A DNA stretch of 64,000 nucleotides from an uncultured Nodularia sp. (GTDB lineage: Bacteria; Cyanobacteriota; Cyanobacteriia; Cyanobacteriales; Nostocaceae), in assembly GCA_903911355.1 (NCBI GenBank), contig CAIWDD010000005.1:1-64000 (forward strand). Reading direction: 5' to 3'. Of the stretch, positions 18,129-26,750 are shown one piece after another (within the stretch, counting starts at the first letter, position 1; the number at the start of each line of letters is the position of its first letter). Position numbers and translations under genes: made by a program. Below the pieces are notes generated by a model. It worked only from the letters and a program-made list of their open reading frames with translations, was not told where the DNA came from and did not search any database.

Positions 18129-18800
18129 ATGAATATTACTAATATTACTTCTGAGTCTGTCCGGCAGTTGCTGAGTTCGGAAAATCTGGGCGATCGCTTG
18201 CGTGGTGTTAATCAAGTTCGTGAACTGGAACCAGCAACAGCTTTTGAACTGATTCAAGTTGCTATGGGTGACCGTAATTCGCGAGTAAGATACTCAGCAG
18301 TAAGTCAGATGGATACTCTGGGAAGGCAAAATTTAGAGTTGTCTTTGGATGTATTGCGCGGTATGCTCAATGACCCTGAACCTGATGTACAAGCTGCTGC
18401 GGCTGATTGTTTGGGGGCGTTAAAACTCGAAGATGCTTTTGAAGATTTACAGCAACTTTACAATACAAGCCCTGAATGGCTGGTGCAGTTTAGTGTTATT
18501 GCGACATTGGGAGAGTTGGGTGATCCACGGGGCTTTGAACTACTCAAAGAAGCACTATCATCAAAAAATGAATTAGTCCAAACAGCTGCGATTAGTTCGT
18601 TGGGTGAGTTGGGAGATATGGAAGCAGTTCCCCTTTTAGCTCCCTTTATTACTAGCTCCGACTGGCAAATCCGTTATAGGGTTGTTCAAGCTTTGAGTCG
18701 TTTAGGTGGTGCTGATGCTCACTTGCTTTTAGAAACTCTTACTGATGACGAAGTGGAAGCGGTAGCTAATGAAGCTAAAAAATCTTTAAATTTGGCTTGA
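18129..18800 (+). CDS. nblB: HEAT-repeat protein, NblB-like phycobilisome degradation factor
   Basis: A 223-residue all-helical protein with five or six HEAT/PBS-lyase repeats (RNSRVRYSAVSQMDTLGR, EPDVQAAAADCLGALK, NELVQTAAISSLGELGD, DWQIRYRVVQALSRLGG). Length and order of repeats match the conserved NblB of cyanobacteria, which is required for phycobilisome breakdown under nutrient starvation and resembles the phycocyanobilin lyase subunit CpcE. It is 45 bp downstream of the CBS gene on the same strand. The symbol is given from overall similarity of architecture; a CpcE-like bilin lyase paralogue cannot be fully excluded because no cpc genes are nearby. Confidence 0.78.
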   Translation: MNITNITSESVRQLLSSENLGDRLRGVNQVRELEPATAFELIQVAMGDRNSRVRYSAVSQMDTLGRQNLELSLDVLRGMLNDPEPDVQAAAADCLGALKLEDAFEDLQQLYNTSPEWLVQFSVIATLGELGDPRGFELLKEALSSKNELVQTAAISSLGELGDMEAVPLLAPFITSSDWQIRYRVVQALSRLGGADAHLLLETLTDDEVEAVANEAKKSLNLA

Positions 18801-18805
18801 TTGTC

Positions 18806-19324
18806 TCAACTTCCATATACTTGAGGCCAAGTTGTGACTATAAAAACTACAACTGCGGCGATCGCTAAAACTCCTTGAATTAAGTTTCCAATTACCGAAC
18901 CCACTATAATGCCTACACCAGCCTTAACTGCTGGCCATAGTTCGCGTCGGTAAATAAACTCAGCGGTAATTGCGCCTAGTAGCGGACCTAATAAAATTCC
19001 TAACAGAGGTCCGCCAAAGGGTAAGGTTGGTAGTAGGCCAAAAAAGCCTAATATCAATCCTAGGATAGCGCCGATTTGTCCCCACTTACTAGCACCGGCT
19101 TTTTTTGCTCCTAAGTAGCCAGCTAGAAAATCTACGGCGATGCTGAGAATTAAAACTACAATTGTGACAACCAGTGGTATTTTGATGGCTGCAAAGGAGC
19201 TACCCAGTATACCCCAAATAATCATAGAAGTTAAAATTAAACTGCTTCCGGGTATACCGGGAACCACCGAACCAATTACCCCCACTACCATGAGGGTAAT
19301 TAGTAGCCAATAAGTAATTTGCAT
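18806..19324 (-). CDS. DUF456 family membrane protein
   Basis: A 172-residue hydrophobic protein with four or five predicted membrane helices and glycine-rich turns (GSVVPGIPGSSLILTSMIIWG, GAKKAGASKWGQIGAILGLI, LPFGGPLLGILLGPLLGAI). This is the DUF456 pattern, which recalls glycine-zipper membrane proteins. Function is unknown. It is 6 bp downstream of the cytochrome b6f cofactor-assembly gene, so it is almost certainly in the same operon. It converges on the nblB-like gene with 5 bp between the stops. Confidence 0.85.
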   Translation of the reverse strand: MQITYWLLITLMVVGVIGSVVPGIPGSSLILTSMIIWGILGSSFAAIKIPLVVTIVVLILSIAVDFLAGYLGAKKAGASKWGQIGAILGLILGFFGLLPTLPFGGPLLGILLGPLLGAITAEFIYRRELWPAVKAGVGIIVGSVIGNLIQGVLAIAAVVVFIVTTWPQVYGS

Positions 19325-19330
19325 AAAGTT

Positions 19331-19993
19331 TTAAATCTCCATATTAGCTAGCAAGGAGGAATGCAAAGTTACTGCTAATTTATCAGCAATTCCCGCAATC
19401 CATTGTTCATCTTGTTTGGTGTAGCTGCGGGGTGCATTGGCTCCTAAAATCATCACTCCTTCCTGACCAATTGGTTGACAAATTACACCTTGTGTGTTTT
19501 CCGGTAAGTAATCAAATTCAATTCTCCCGGGGTATACTTTCAAAGCTACGAGATAAATTGGCTTTTGTGTTTCTAATACTCGTTTGAGGATGGGACCTGG
19601 TATTACTTTCGATTTAGCAGCCAGAATACCACGACGCAGTAGAACTTGGTTTTTATAGACTACTACCAGTGAGCGGGTGACTGTATTAGTTAATAATAAA
19701 CGAGATGCCCAGGCTAGTTCGGTTTTGACGATATCTGGTAAGTCTGGTGCAAGTACAAAACCTTCTTCCCCAATTAATTCTACAGAATCGGGCGATCGCG
19801 GCTGTACTTGCTGCCATATTAAACCTGTGAGAATCAAAACTGCACTCAAAATTACGCCCACTACATCCCCACGTGCTTGGGACTCTGTTAGTTCTGGAGT
19901 CAGCAACCGGTTAATCAGCAAAAGTACAGCGCCTAACCCACCCACAGCTAGGGGTAAACGGCGTAAAATTTTATTGGGGTCAGATTTGGCCAT
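19331..19993 (-). CDS. Cofactor assembly of complex C subunit B (CCB2/CCB4-like)
   Basis: A 220-residue protein with two N-terminal membrane helices (residues 13-30, LAVGGLGAVLLLINRL; 46-62, VGVILSAVLILTGLIW) and a soluble domain resembling a GAF-like fold (LLTNTVTRSLVVVYKNQVLLRRGIL, GVMILGANAPRSY). This matches the cyanobacterial homologues of chloroplast CCB2/CCB4, which attach heme c(i) (heme cn) to cytochrome b6 in the cytochrome b6f complex. The ATG lies inside a 14-bp tandem repeat. It lies just downstream of rpaB on the same strand (68 bp) and could be partly co-transcribed with it. Confidence 0.82.
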   Translation of the reverse strand: MAKSDPNKILRRLPLAVGGLGAVLLLINRLLTPELTESQARGDVVGVILSAVLILTGLIWQQVQPRSPDSVELIGEEGFVLAPDLPDIVKTELAWASRLLLTNTVTRSLVVVYKNQVLLRRGILAAKSKVIPGPILKRVLETQKPIYLVALKVYPGRIEFDYLPENTQGVICQPIGQEGVMILGANAPRSYTKQDEQWIAGIADKLAVTLHSSLLANMEI

Positions 19994-20025
19994 TAGTGGT
20001 TAGTCATTAGTGATTAGTCATTAGT
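19991..20025. repeat. 14-bp tandem repeat (2.5 copies) over the CCB gene start
   Basis: CATTAGTGGTTAGT, CATTAGTGATTAGT and CATTAGT follow in direct succession. The first CAT is the reverse-strand ATG of the CCB-like gene, so the repeat forms its 5' untranslated region and carries no purine-rich ribosome site. Confidence 0.85.
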
Positions 20026-20061
20026 TGCGAGAATACAACTATTGACTTTTTACAACTGTGC

Positions 20062-20790
20062 TTATTCCTCGCCTGGTTCAATTATCCTCTGAAACAAATA
20101 ACCAGTACCTCTAGCTGTGAGAATTAATTCTGGATTACTAGGATCATCTTCTAATTTAGCCCGCAAACGGGAAATATGTACGTCTACGACACGGGTATCT
20201 ACATGGCGTTCTGGTGTGTAACCCCATACTTCCTGTAAGATTTCTGAGCGAGAGAATGCTTCTCCCGAACGGCTAACTAGTAGCTCTAGGAGACTAAATT
20301 CCATACCTGTCAACCGAATGCGCTCATCCCCTTTGTAGACTTGGCGTTTGTTGGTGTCTATTCTAATGTTACCAACATGAATCACCCCGGAGCTAGGAAT
20401 ACCAGAAGCCCCTGTTTTGTCTACTCGTCTGAGTACTGAGCGAATGCGAGCTTCTAGCTCTTTGGGGGAAAATGGTTTGACAACATAGTCATCAGCACCT
20501 AATTCTAGACCGGTGATGCGATCAGCAACGTCCCCCAAGGCTGTTAGCATGATAATGGGAACATCGGATTCTTTACGCAATTCTTGACATACGCCGTAGC
20601 CATCCAGCTTTGGCATCATTACGTCTAACACTACTAGGTCAGGTTCTGATTTGCGAAAGGTTTCTAAAGCTTCTTCTCCATCTCCCGCAGTCACCACATC
20701 GTAGCCAATCATGGAAAGGCGCGTTTCCAAAATCCGGCGAATACTGGCTTCGTCGTCTACCACCAAGATTTTTTCTTTATGGCTTTCCAA
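20062..20790 (-). CDS. rpaB: Response regulator RpaB (Ycf27), OmpR family
   Basis: A 242-residue OmpR-type regulator. The receiver domain has the acidic pair in VVDDEASIRR, the phosphoacceptor Asp in LVVLDVMMPKLDGYG, the Thr in IIMLTALGD, and the Lys in DDYVVKPFSP. The winged helix follows with RLTGMEFSLLELLV, WGYTPERHVDTRVVDVHISRLRAKLEDDP and GTGYLF. The N-terminus MESHKEKILVVDDEASIRRIL and the linker are those of RpaB/Ycf27, which binds HLR1 sites to control high-light, photosystem and clock-linked genes, paired with the kinase NblS. NblS is not in this window. It is divergent from radA with a 170-bp shared region. Confidence 0.93.
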   Translation of the reverse strand: MESHKEKILVVDDEASIRRILETRLSMIGYDVVTAGDGEEALETFRKSEPDLVVLDVMMPKLDGYGVCQELRKESDVPIIMLTALGDVADRITGLELGADDYVVKPFSPKELEARIRSVLRRVDKTGASGIPSSGVIHVGNIRIDTNKRQVYKGDERIRLTGMEFSLLELLVSRSGEAFSRSEILQEVWGYTPERHVDTRVVDVHISRLRAKLEDDPSNPELILTARGTGYLFQRIIEPGEE

Positions 20791-20960
20791 GTTTCTCTAT
20801 GCTCCTTAACTAAAATTTAACATGATTAATTTTTAATACCATAATATTAAGATATCATTCCATCAATTGATTGGGAAAAAGCTCTAACTCTTATTCTTAT
20901 TTGATTTTAGTTTTGACCAACAATTAAGAAAACATTAAGATTTTTGAACAACTTTAAATA

Positions 20961-22487
20961 ATGGCAAAGCCTAAAACCTTTTACATTTGTAACGAGTGTG
21001 GAGCAGAATCTCCCCAGTGGTTTGGTAAGTGTCCAGCTTGTGGTACATATAATTCTTTAGAAGAGCAAATTACCATTCAATCATCAGTAGATGTGCTGAC
21101 TAGGGGTGGAATAACTGGTTGGCAAGGAAGTCACAATCCTGGTAAATCTACGGTTAAACCAGCAAAACCTAGAGCTTCCCTGACATTTGATCAAATTAGC
21201 GATCGCCAAATCGCCCGTTGGGAATCTGGGTATGGTGAACTTGATCGGGTGCTAGGTGGTGGTGTTGTCCCTGGTTCCATGGTGCTAATTGGTGGTGATC
21301 CGGGAATTGGTAAATCTACTTTACTACTACAAGTATCAAACCAGTTAGCGCAAAAATACCGCATTCTCTACGTCACAGGAGAAGAATCAGGACAACAGGT
21401 AAAATTGCGAGCCTCTCGCTTGGGAGTAGCAAAAACCCAGCATCTCACCAGTGAGCAATCAGAAGCCACAGCAAACGAGGTAGGAGAAGAGGGTATAAAT
21501 GCTGATTTATATGTATTACCAGAAACAGACTTAGAAGAAATATTAAAGGAGATGGACTCACTAAGACCGAATCTGGCGGTAATTGACAGTATTCAAACAA
21601 TATTTTTTCCGGCGCTGACCTCAGCACCCGGTTCTGTGGCCCAGGTGAGGGAGTGTACAGCAGCTTTGATGAAGGTGGCAAAACATGAAGATATTACCAT
21701 GTTAATTGTCGGACACGTCACTAAGGAAGGAGCCATCGCCGGACCGAAGGTTTTAGAACATTTAGTAGATACAGTATTATATTTTGAGGGCGATCGCTTT
21801 GCCTCCCACAGATTATTAAGAACTGTCAAGAATCGTTTCGGTGCCACCCACGAAATTGGTATTTTTGAAATGGTACAGAACGGACTGCGAGAAGTGCCTA
21901 ATCCTTCAGAGTTATTTTTAGGTAACCGTGATGACCCAGCACCGGGAACAGCTCTTGTGGTAGCTTGTGAGGGTACTCGCCCCATTGTAGTAGAATTACA
22001 GGCTTTGGTCAGTCCTACTAGTTACCCTTCTCCCCGGCGTGCAGGTACAGGGATAGACTATAACCGCCTGGTGCAAATTCTGGCTGTTTTAGAGAAGCGG
22101 GTCGGGATTCCCATGTCAAAATTAGATTCTTACGTGGCCTCAGCAGGTGGTTTAAATGTGGAGGAACCAGCGGTGGATTTAGGAATAGCCGTCGCTATTG
22201 TTGCTAGTTTCCGCGATCGCATAGTTGAGCCGGGTACAATATTAATTGGTGAAGTGGGATTAGGAGGACAAGTGCGATCTGTGTCTCAAATGGAACTACG
22301 ATTAAAAGAAGCTGCTAAACTGGGATTTAAACGAGCAATCGTTCCTAAGGGGCAAAAATACCCGGATTTTAACATCGAGATATTAGCAGTATCTAAAGTG
22401 ATAGATGCAATTATTGCCGCCATTCCCCACCAAACCCTAGAGGGCGGCGATTTAGAACTGGAGGAGGAGGAACACACCTCACAGTAG
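20961..22487 (+). CDS. radA: DNA repair protein RadA
   Basis: A 508-residue RadA (Sms). The N-terminal zinc finger CNECGAESPQWFGKCPACG is complete; the RecA-like core has Walker A GGDPGIGKST and Walker B LAVIDSIQT; the RadA-specific KNRFG motif (VKNRFGATHEIG) is intact; and a C-terminal LonC-like domain begins around residue 340 (ALVVACEGTRPIVVELQALV) and contains DLGIAVAIVASF. RadA is a branch-migrating helicase acting in recombination. The C-terminus is a run of Glu. It is divergent from rpaB, an arrangement I believe recurs in related cyanobacteria but cannot confirm here. Confidence 0.97.
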   Translation: MAKPKTFYICNECGAESPQWFGKCPACGTYNSLEEQITIQSSVDVLTRGGITGWQGSHNPGKSTVKPAKPRASLTFDQISDRQIARWESGYGELDRVLGGGVVPGSMVLIGGDPGIGKSTLLLQVSNQLAQKYRILYVTGEESGQQVKLRASRLGVAKTQHLTSEQSEATANEVGEEGINADLYVLPETDLEEILKEMDSLRPNLAVIDSIQTIFFPALTSAPGSVAQVRECTAALMKVAKHEDITMLIVGHVTKEGAIAGPKVLEHLVDTVLYFEGDRFASHRLLRTVKNRFGATHEIGIFEMVQNGLREVPNPSELFLGNRDDPAPGTALVVACEGTRPIVVELQALVSPTSYPSPRRAGTGIDYNRLVQILAVLEKRVGIPMSKLDSYVASAGGLNVEEPAVDLGIAVAIVASFRDRIVEPGTILIGEVGLGGQVRSVSQMELRLKEAAKLGFKRAIVPKGQKYPDFNIEILAVSKVIDAIIAAIPHQTLEGGDLELEEEEHTSQ

Positions 22488-22689
22488 AGATGACTCATTG
22501 ACAAGTTTTTCCCGAAACCAGCACCGTAAATATACGGCGTATCTCATCTGCTTAGAAGACTGGCTTGCCTGTCTGTCCCATGAGATTTACTATATTAATA
22601 TCTGTGTAGTTCATTGACTGGAGAGGTGCTGTGTATATATCGGTATTATATCCGCACTAGCCCAACCAGTGAGCAAATAATCACAGTCA

Positions 22690-24123
22690 ATGAGTAAACA
22701 AAAGCCTTTAAAATCATCAAACCTACTTTTGGAAAGGTTCATGGCAATCATGGCCACGGTTAATTTATGTTTAGTATTTTTTAACTTAAGTTACATACCG
22801 TGGCGGGATTTCTATTTACGGAATTTACCCCAAATTACCCGGGTTTATGACCCTGTTAAGGGTATTGAAGACCATAGAGAAACGACAAATTATTTAAATA
22901 AAGTAGACGCACTCCAAGACCAGGTGAGTCAAACAGGGTTAACTTCCCCAGAAGCCAAAATTAAGTTAGAAGAACTTGGTCGTCTCAGTAATGAGATGGT
23001 GGACGGTAACCCCTTTGCAGGAGTGAATAAAGGTGGTAATTTTGAAAAAGCTAAAAATCGGATGCGCGATCGCATCGGTCAAGAATCCGCAAAACAGTCT
23101 TTTAATACCTTCTGGAGTCGAGAGTATTTATCGAGACAAGGATGGAACCAAGAGATTAACTTTTTTAACAGACAAATCCGACCCTTAATAGCCAGCAACT
23201 ATTTCCGCCGCATCGGGGAAAATGGGGAATTGTTTGATAACTTTTGGCAGATTGATTTACCCTTTATCTTGCTATTTGGCATAGAATTGTTGGGGCGCTC
23301 CTTTTACTTGCGCCGTCGTCATCCCAATTTTACCTGGGTAAATGCTATATTGTGGCGCTGGTATGACTTGTTATTAGTATTGCCTTTTTGGCGTTGGTTA
23401 CGGGTAATACCGGTAACAGTGCGCCTACACCAAGCCAGGTTATTAAATCTTCAGCCCTTCCAGCAGCAAATAAACCAATCAATATTAGCGAATTTTGCCG
23501 AAGACCTCACAGAAATAGTGGTAGTCAGAGTCATTAACCAGCTTCAAGGTTCAATTCGCAGCGGCGATTTCACCAGATGGCTGACGCAAAAACAAAATGC
23601 GCGCCCCTATATAAATATTAACAATATCAATGAAATAGAAGCGATCACGAATATTTTAGTGCAAACTGTAGTCTATCAAGTACTGCCGAAAGTTCAACCA
23701 GAAATCATTGCCATTTTACGTCACAATATTGCCACCACCATTAATCAAGTCCCTCTTTATCGCCACCTTGTCCCTTGGGGATTAGGTAATATACAAGCCC
23801 AAATCAGTGAGCAACTAGCAACTCAAATTACCAGAAACCTTTATAGCGCGGTTACTACAGCTATGAAAGACCCTGTAGGAGGCGAACTTTCTATTCAACT
23901 AGCGCAAAGCTTTAGCAAAATATTCTCCGAAGAAGTACAGCAAAAACACGTAATTGCCGAAATTCAAGGCTTAATGTCTGACTACCTCGAAGAACTTAAG
24001 CTCAACTATGTCCAGCGGTTATCCCAAGAAGACATAGACCAGATTATGGAACAAACCAGACAGCTAAAAATACAAGCATCAGTAGATAACAATAACATTC
24101 TCCCCGTCAAGAACAAAAATTAG
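22690..24123 (+). CDS. Large conserved membrane protein of unknown function
   Basis: A 477-residue protein. A hydrophobic helix near residues 20-40 (MATVNLCLVFFNLSYIPW) is followed by a long extracytoplasmic-type stretch with conserved aromatic and charged residues (KVDALQDQVSQTGLTSPEAK). A second membrane region near 190-240 (FILLFGIELLGRSFYLRRR, LLLVLPFWRWLRVIPV) has a charged segment resembling the S4-S5 end of voltage-gated channels (RWLRVIPVTVRLHQARLL). The C-terminal 220 residues are helical and amphipathic. I recognise a broadly conserved cyanobacterial protein but no characterised family. The ion-channel-like segment is suggestive only. Confidence 0.75.
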   Translation: MSKQKPLKSSNLLLERFMAIMATVNLCLVFFNLSYIPWRDFYLRNLPQITRVYDPVKGIEDHRETTNYLNKVDALQDQVSQTGLTSPEAKIKLEELGRLSNEMVDGNPFAGVNKGGNFEKAKNRMRDRIGQESAKQSFNTFWSREYLSRQGWNQEINFFNRQIRPLIASNYFRRIGENGELFDNFWQIDLPFILLFGIELLGRSFYLRRRHPNFTWVNAILWRWYDLLLVLPFWRWLRVIPVTVRLHQARLLNLQPFQQQINQSILANFAEDLTEIVVVRVINQLQGSIRSGDFTRWLTQKQNARPYININNINEIEAITNILVQTVVYQVLPKVQPEIIAILRHNIATTINQVPLYRHLVPWGLGNIQAQISEQLATQITRNLYSAVTTAMKDPVGGELSIQLAQSFSKIFSEEVQQKHVIAEIQGLMSDYLEELKLNYVQRLSQEDIDQIMEQTRQLKIQASVDNNNILPVKNKN

Positions 24124-24243
24124 CTCAAAATCGTGGATATCAGTGGAATCAGGAGGATAAGGGCACAAGAGATTGACTAATCACCAGTGACCAATGACTA
24201 TTTACTATAGACTCTTAAAGAAATGCGCTAAACTCGGAAGAGA

Positions 24244-24323
24244 GACGAACCATTATTGATTCGTCACAAGACTTCTTGGAAGATATCCCTATCGCAGGAA
24301 GTGGGTCGATGCCCACTTTTTTT
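24244..24323 (+). promoter_or_regulatory. Attenuator-like leader ending in an intrinsic terminator before rimP
   Basis: Hairpin GACGAA (24244-24249)/TTCGTC (24260-24265), a small AAGA/TCTT element, then a terminator hairpin AAGTGGG/CCCACTT with loop TCGATG (24299-24318) followed by TTTTTTT. The T run ends only 13 bases before the rimP ATG, so transcription must pass the terminator to reach the gene. No gene precedes it that needs ending so late, which favours attenuation. Leaders of this layout are described before rimP in proteobacteria. Confidence 0.65.
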
Positions 24324-24336
24324 ATTGAAATTTCGC

Positions 24337-24798
24337 ATGACTCATCCTTTAGTTTCACAAATTATCGATTTGGCAATACCAGTAGCAGCAGAACTGGGGT
24401 TGGAACTCGTTGGCATAGTTTTTCAGACTAACCAGCGTCCTCCAGTATTAAGGGTAGATATCCGCAACCCTCAGAAAGACACTGGACTGAATGATTGTGA
24501 GCTTATGAGTCGCGCTTTAGAAGCTTCCTTAGATGCGGCGGAGATCATTCCAGATGCTTATGTCTTGGAAGTGTCCAGTCCTGGAATTTCACGACAATTA
24601 ATTACAGACAGGGAATTTATTTCCTTTAAGGGATTTCCTGTGATTATCTCCACTTCCCAACCCTACGATGGACAACAAGAGTGGATCGGTCAGTTGATTC
24701 GCCGGGATGAAGTCACTGTTTACTTAAACCAAAAAGGTCGTGTGATCGAAATTCCCCGCACTCTGATTACTAGGGTGCAGCTAGATGAGCACCCATAG
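24337..24798 (+). CDS. rimP: Ribosome maturation factor RimP
   Basis: A 153-residue RimP from the ATG at 24337 (the frame is open further upstream to 24256, but that segment is the leader hairpin). It is required for 30S subunit maturation. Hallmarks are [23 protein letters not shown], the [15 protein letters not shown] segment and [14 protein letters not shown], then a C-terminal Sm-like barrel ([24 protein letters not shown]). It opens the rimP-nusA-ylxR-infB cluster, a conserved bacterial gene order, and is preceded by an attenuator-like hairpin. Confidence 0.95.
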   Translation: MTHPLVSQIIDLAIPVAAELGLELVGIVFQTNQRPPVLRVDIRNPQKDTGLNDCELMSRALEASLDAAEIIPDAYVLEVSSPGISRQLITDREFISFKGFPVIISTSQPYDGQQEWIGQLIRRDEVTVYLNQKGRVIEIPRTLITRVQLDEHP

Positions 24799-24974
24799 GT
24801 GAGGAACTCAGAGCTAGACAACAGTAACTGGAAGTAAAAGGCTAGGGAGTAGAGTCAAACTTTTCTCTAATCCCAAGCCTCTAATGTGTAGTTTCTCACT
24901 CTCCACCCCTTTGTATAGAGGAGAGTTTATTAGGGGTAATTGATGAATTATCTCTAACTTGGGAAAGTTGACAG

Positions 24975-24997
24975 GGCGCGGGTTGATTAATTGCGCC
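24975..24997 (+). promoter_or_regulatory. Hairpin and poly-T in the rimP-nusA spacer
   Basis: A stem GGCGC/GCGCC with a 13-base loop lies in the 253-bp spacer before nusA. A run of eight T lies about 20 bases further on (25018-25025). The gap between stem and T run is too long for a clean terminator. It could mark an RNA processing site or a weak attenuator of the operon. Confidence 0.35.
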
Positions 24998-25051
24998 TCT
25001 AATTTTCCTTATCCCTATTTTTTTTAGACTCGATTTTAAAGGAGATTACTT

Positions 25052-26329
25052 ATGTCAATGGTTAGTTTACCAGGATTAAAAGAATTAATTGAAAGTATCA
25101 GTCGTGAGCGCAATTTGCCACGTCTAGCAGTTCAGTCAGCTATTAGAGAAGCATTGCTTAAAGGCTACGAACGTTATCGTCGCGCCCAAAACTTAGAACG
25201 AAGACAATTTGATGAAGAGTATTTTGAGAATTTTGAGGTAGAACTTGACATCGAAGGAGAAGGATTTCGCGTTCTTTCTACGAAAAGCATTGTGCAATCA
25301 GTGGAGAACTCCGACCATCAGATATCCCTCGATGAAGTGCAACAGGTCGCTCCTGAAGCACAATTGGGAGACTCTGTAGTACTAGATGTCACACCAGATC
25401 AGGGAGAATTTGGTCGCATGGCAGCCATGCAAACCAAGCAAGTGCTGGCGCAGAAACTCCGGGATCAGCAACGCCAAATGGTGCAAGAAGAATTCCAAGA
25501 CTTAGAAGGAACTGTCCTACAAGCTAGAGTTTTACGGTTTGAAAGACAATCGGTGATTCTGGCAGTGGCCAGTGGCTTTGGTCAGCCCGAAGTGGAAGCT
25601 GAATTACCAAAGCGAGAACAACTCCCCAATGATAATTACCGGGCTAATGCTACTTTTAAGGTGTATCTCAAAAAGGTTTCCCAAGGGCAACAACGGGGTC
25701 CTCAGTTGCTAGTGTCCCGTGCTGATGCTGGTTTGGTTGTTTATCTGTTTGCTAACGAAGTCCCAGAAATTGAAGATGAGGTAGTCAGAATTGTTGCCGT
25801 AGCACGAGAAGCTAATCCGCCTTCCCGTTATGTGGGTCCTCGGACTAAAATTGCAGTAGATACCCTTGAGCGGGATGTAGACCCAGTTGGCGCTTGTATT
25901 GGTGCTCGGGGGTCACGCATTCAAGTAGTAGTCAACGAATTACGTGGGGAAAAAATAGATGTGATTCGTTGGTCTCCAGATCCATCTACATATATTGCTA
26001 ACGCCTTGAGTCCAGCCCGGGTGGATGAAGTCCGTCTGATGGATCCTGAAACCCGCCAAACTCACGTACTTGTAGCTGAAGATCAACTGAGTTTAGCTAT
26101 TGGTAAGGAAGGACAAAATGTTCGTTTAGCAGCCCGTCTCACTGGTTGGAAAATCGACATCAAAGACAAAGCTAAGTACGATTATACGGGAGAGGATACT
26201 AAGTTCGCGGCTGCAAGAGCCCAATATAAACCAGAGGCAGATGATCTGGAATTGGAGGAGCTAGATTATGAAAACCAAGAGGAACTAGAACAGGAGGAAG
26301 AAATTTTTGAGATCAGTGATCAAGATTAA
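25052..26329 (+). CDS. nusA: Transcription termination/antitermination factor NusA
   Basis: A 425-residue NusA. The N-terminal RNA polymerase-binding domain (residues 1-130, LPRLAVQSAIREALLKGYERYRR) is followed by an S1 domain (DLEGTVLQARVLRFERQSVILAV) and two KH domains (VRIVAVAREANPPSRYVGPRTKIAVDTL; DPVGACIGARGSRIQVVVNELRGEKIDVI, then LSLAIGKEGQNVRLAARLTGWKIDI). The acidic C-terminal tail (DDLELEELDYENQEELEQEEE) replaces the acidic repeats of the E. coli protein, as usual outside proteobacteria. A ribosome site AAAGGAGAT precedes the ATG. It is in the rimP-nusA-ylxR-infB operon. Confidence 0.97.
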   Translation: MSMVSLPGLKELIESISRERNLPRLAVQSAIREALLKGYERYRRAQNLERRQFDEEYFENFEVELDIEGEGFRVLSTKSIVQSVENSDHQISLDEVQQVAPEAQLGDSVVLDVTPDQGEFGRMAAMQTKQVLAQKLRDQQRQMVQEEFQDLEGTVLQARVLRFERQSVILAVASGFGQPEVEAELPKREQLPNDNYRANATFKVYLKKVSQGQQRGPQLLVSRADAGLVVYLFANEVPEIEDEVVRIVAVAREANPPSRYVGPRTKIAVDTLERDVDPVGACIGARGSRIQVVVNELRGEKIDVIRWSPDPSTYIANALSPARVDEVRLMDPETRQTHVLVAEDQLSLAIGKEGQNVRLAARLTGWKIDIKDKAKYDYTGEDTKFAAARAQYKPEADDLELEELDYENQEELEQEEEIFEISDQD

Positions 26330-26480
26330 CTTTATGACTCTGACGCAGTTATTATACTATTGACAAGATTCCTAGTCTTAATGATTACCACAGAATCAAT
26401 CATGTCACTATTAAGTAAAGATTGGTAAAGCCAACTTTATTTTCACAACCAGATTGCTCCCCTGTAGTCAAATAAGACCA

Positions 26481-26750
26481 ATGAAACCGAATTATCGACG
26501 TTGTATTAGTTGCCGTCAAGTCGGCTTGAAAGAAGACTTTTGGCGGGTTGTCCGCGTTTTTCCATCCGGAAAGGTACAATTAGATCGGGGGATGGGGCGT
26601 TCTGCCTATATATGCCCCCAAATGAGTTGCCTACAAGCGGCTCAGAAAAAAAATAGACTGGGGCGATCGCTACATGCATCAGTGCCTGAAACACTGTATC
26701 AAACATTGTGGCAACGTCTAGGCCAAACCCATGCCCAAAATCAAAATTAA
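26481..26750 (+). CDS. ylxR: YlxR family protein (DUF448)
   Basis: An 89-residue YlxR protein from the ATG at 26481. The family signature RRCISCRQVGLKEDFWRVVR and the GRSAYICPQMSCLQAAQKKNRLGRSL segment are present; the latter carries the conserved GRGAY-like motif. YlxR is a small nucleic-acid-binding protein encoded between nusA and infB in many bacteria, and some homologues are reported to influence RNase P or transcription. The gene lies 152 bp after nusA and would be co-transcribed. Confidence 0.92.
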   Translation: MKPNYRRCISCRQVGLKEDFWRVVRVFPSGKVQLDRGMGRSAYICPQMSCLQAAQKKNRLGRSLHASVPETLYQTLWQRLGQTHAQNQN

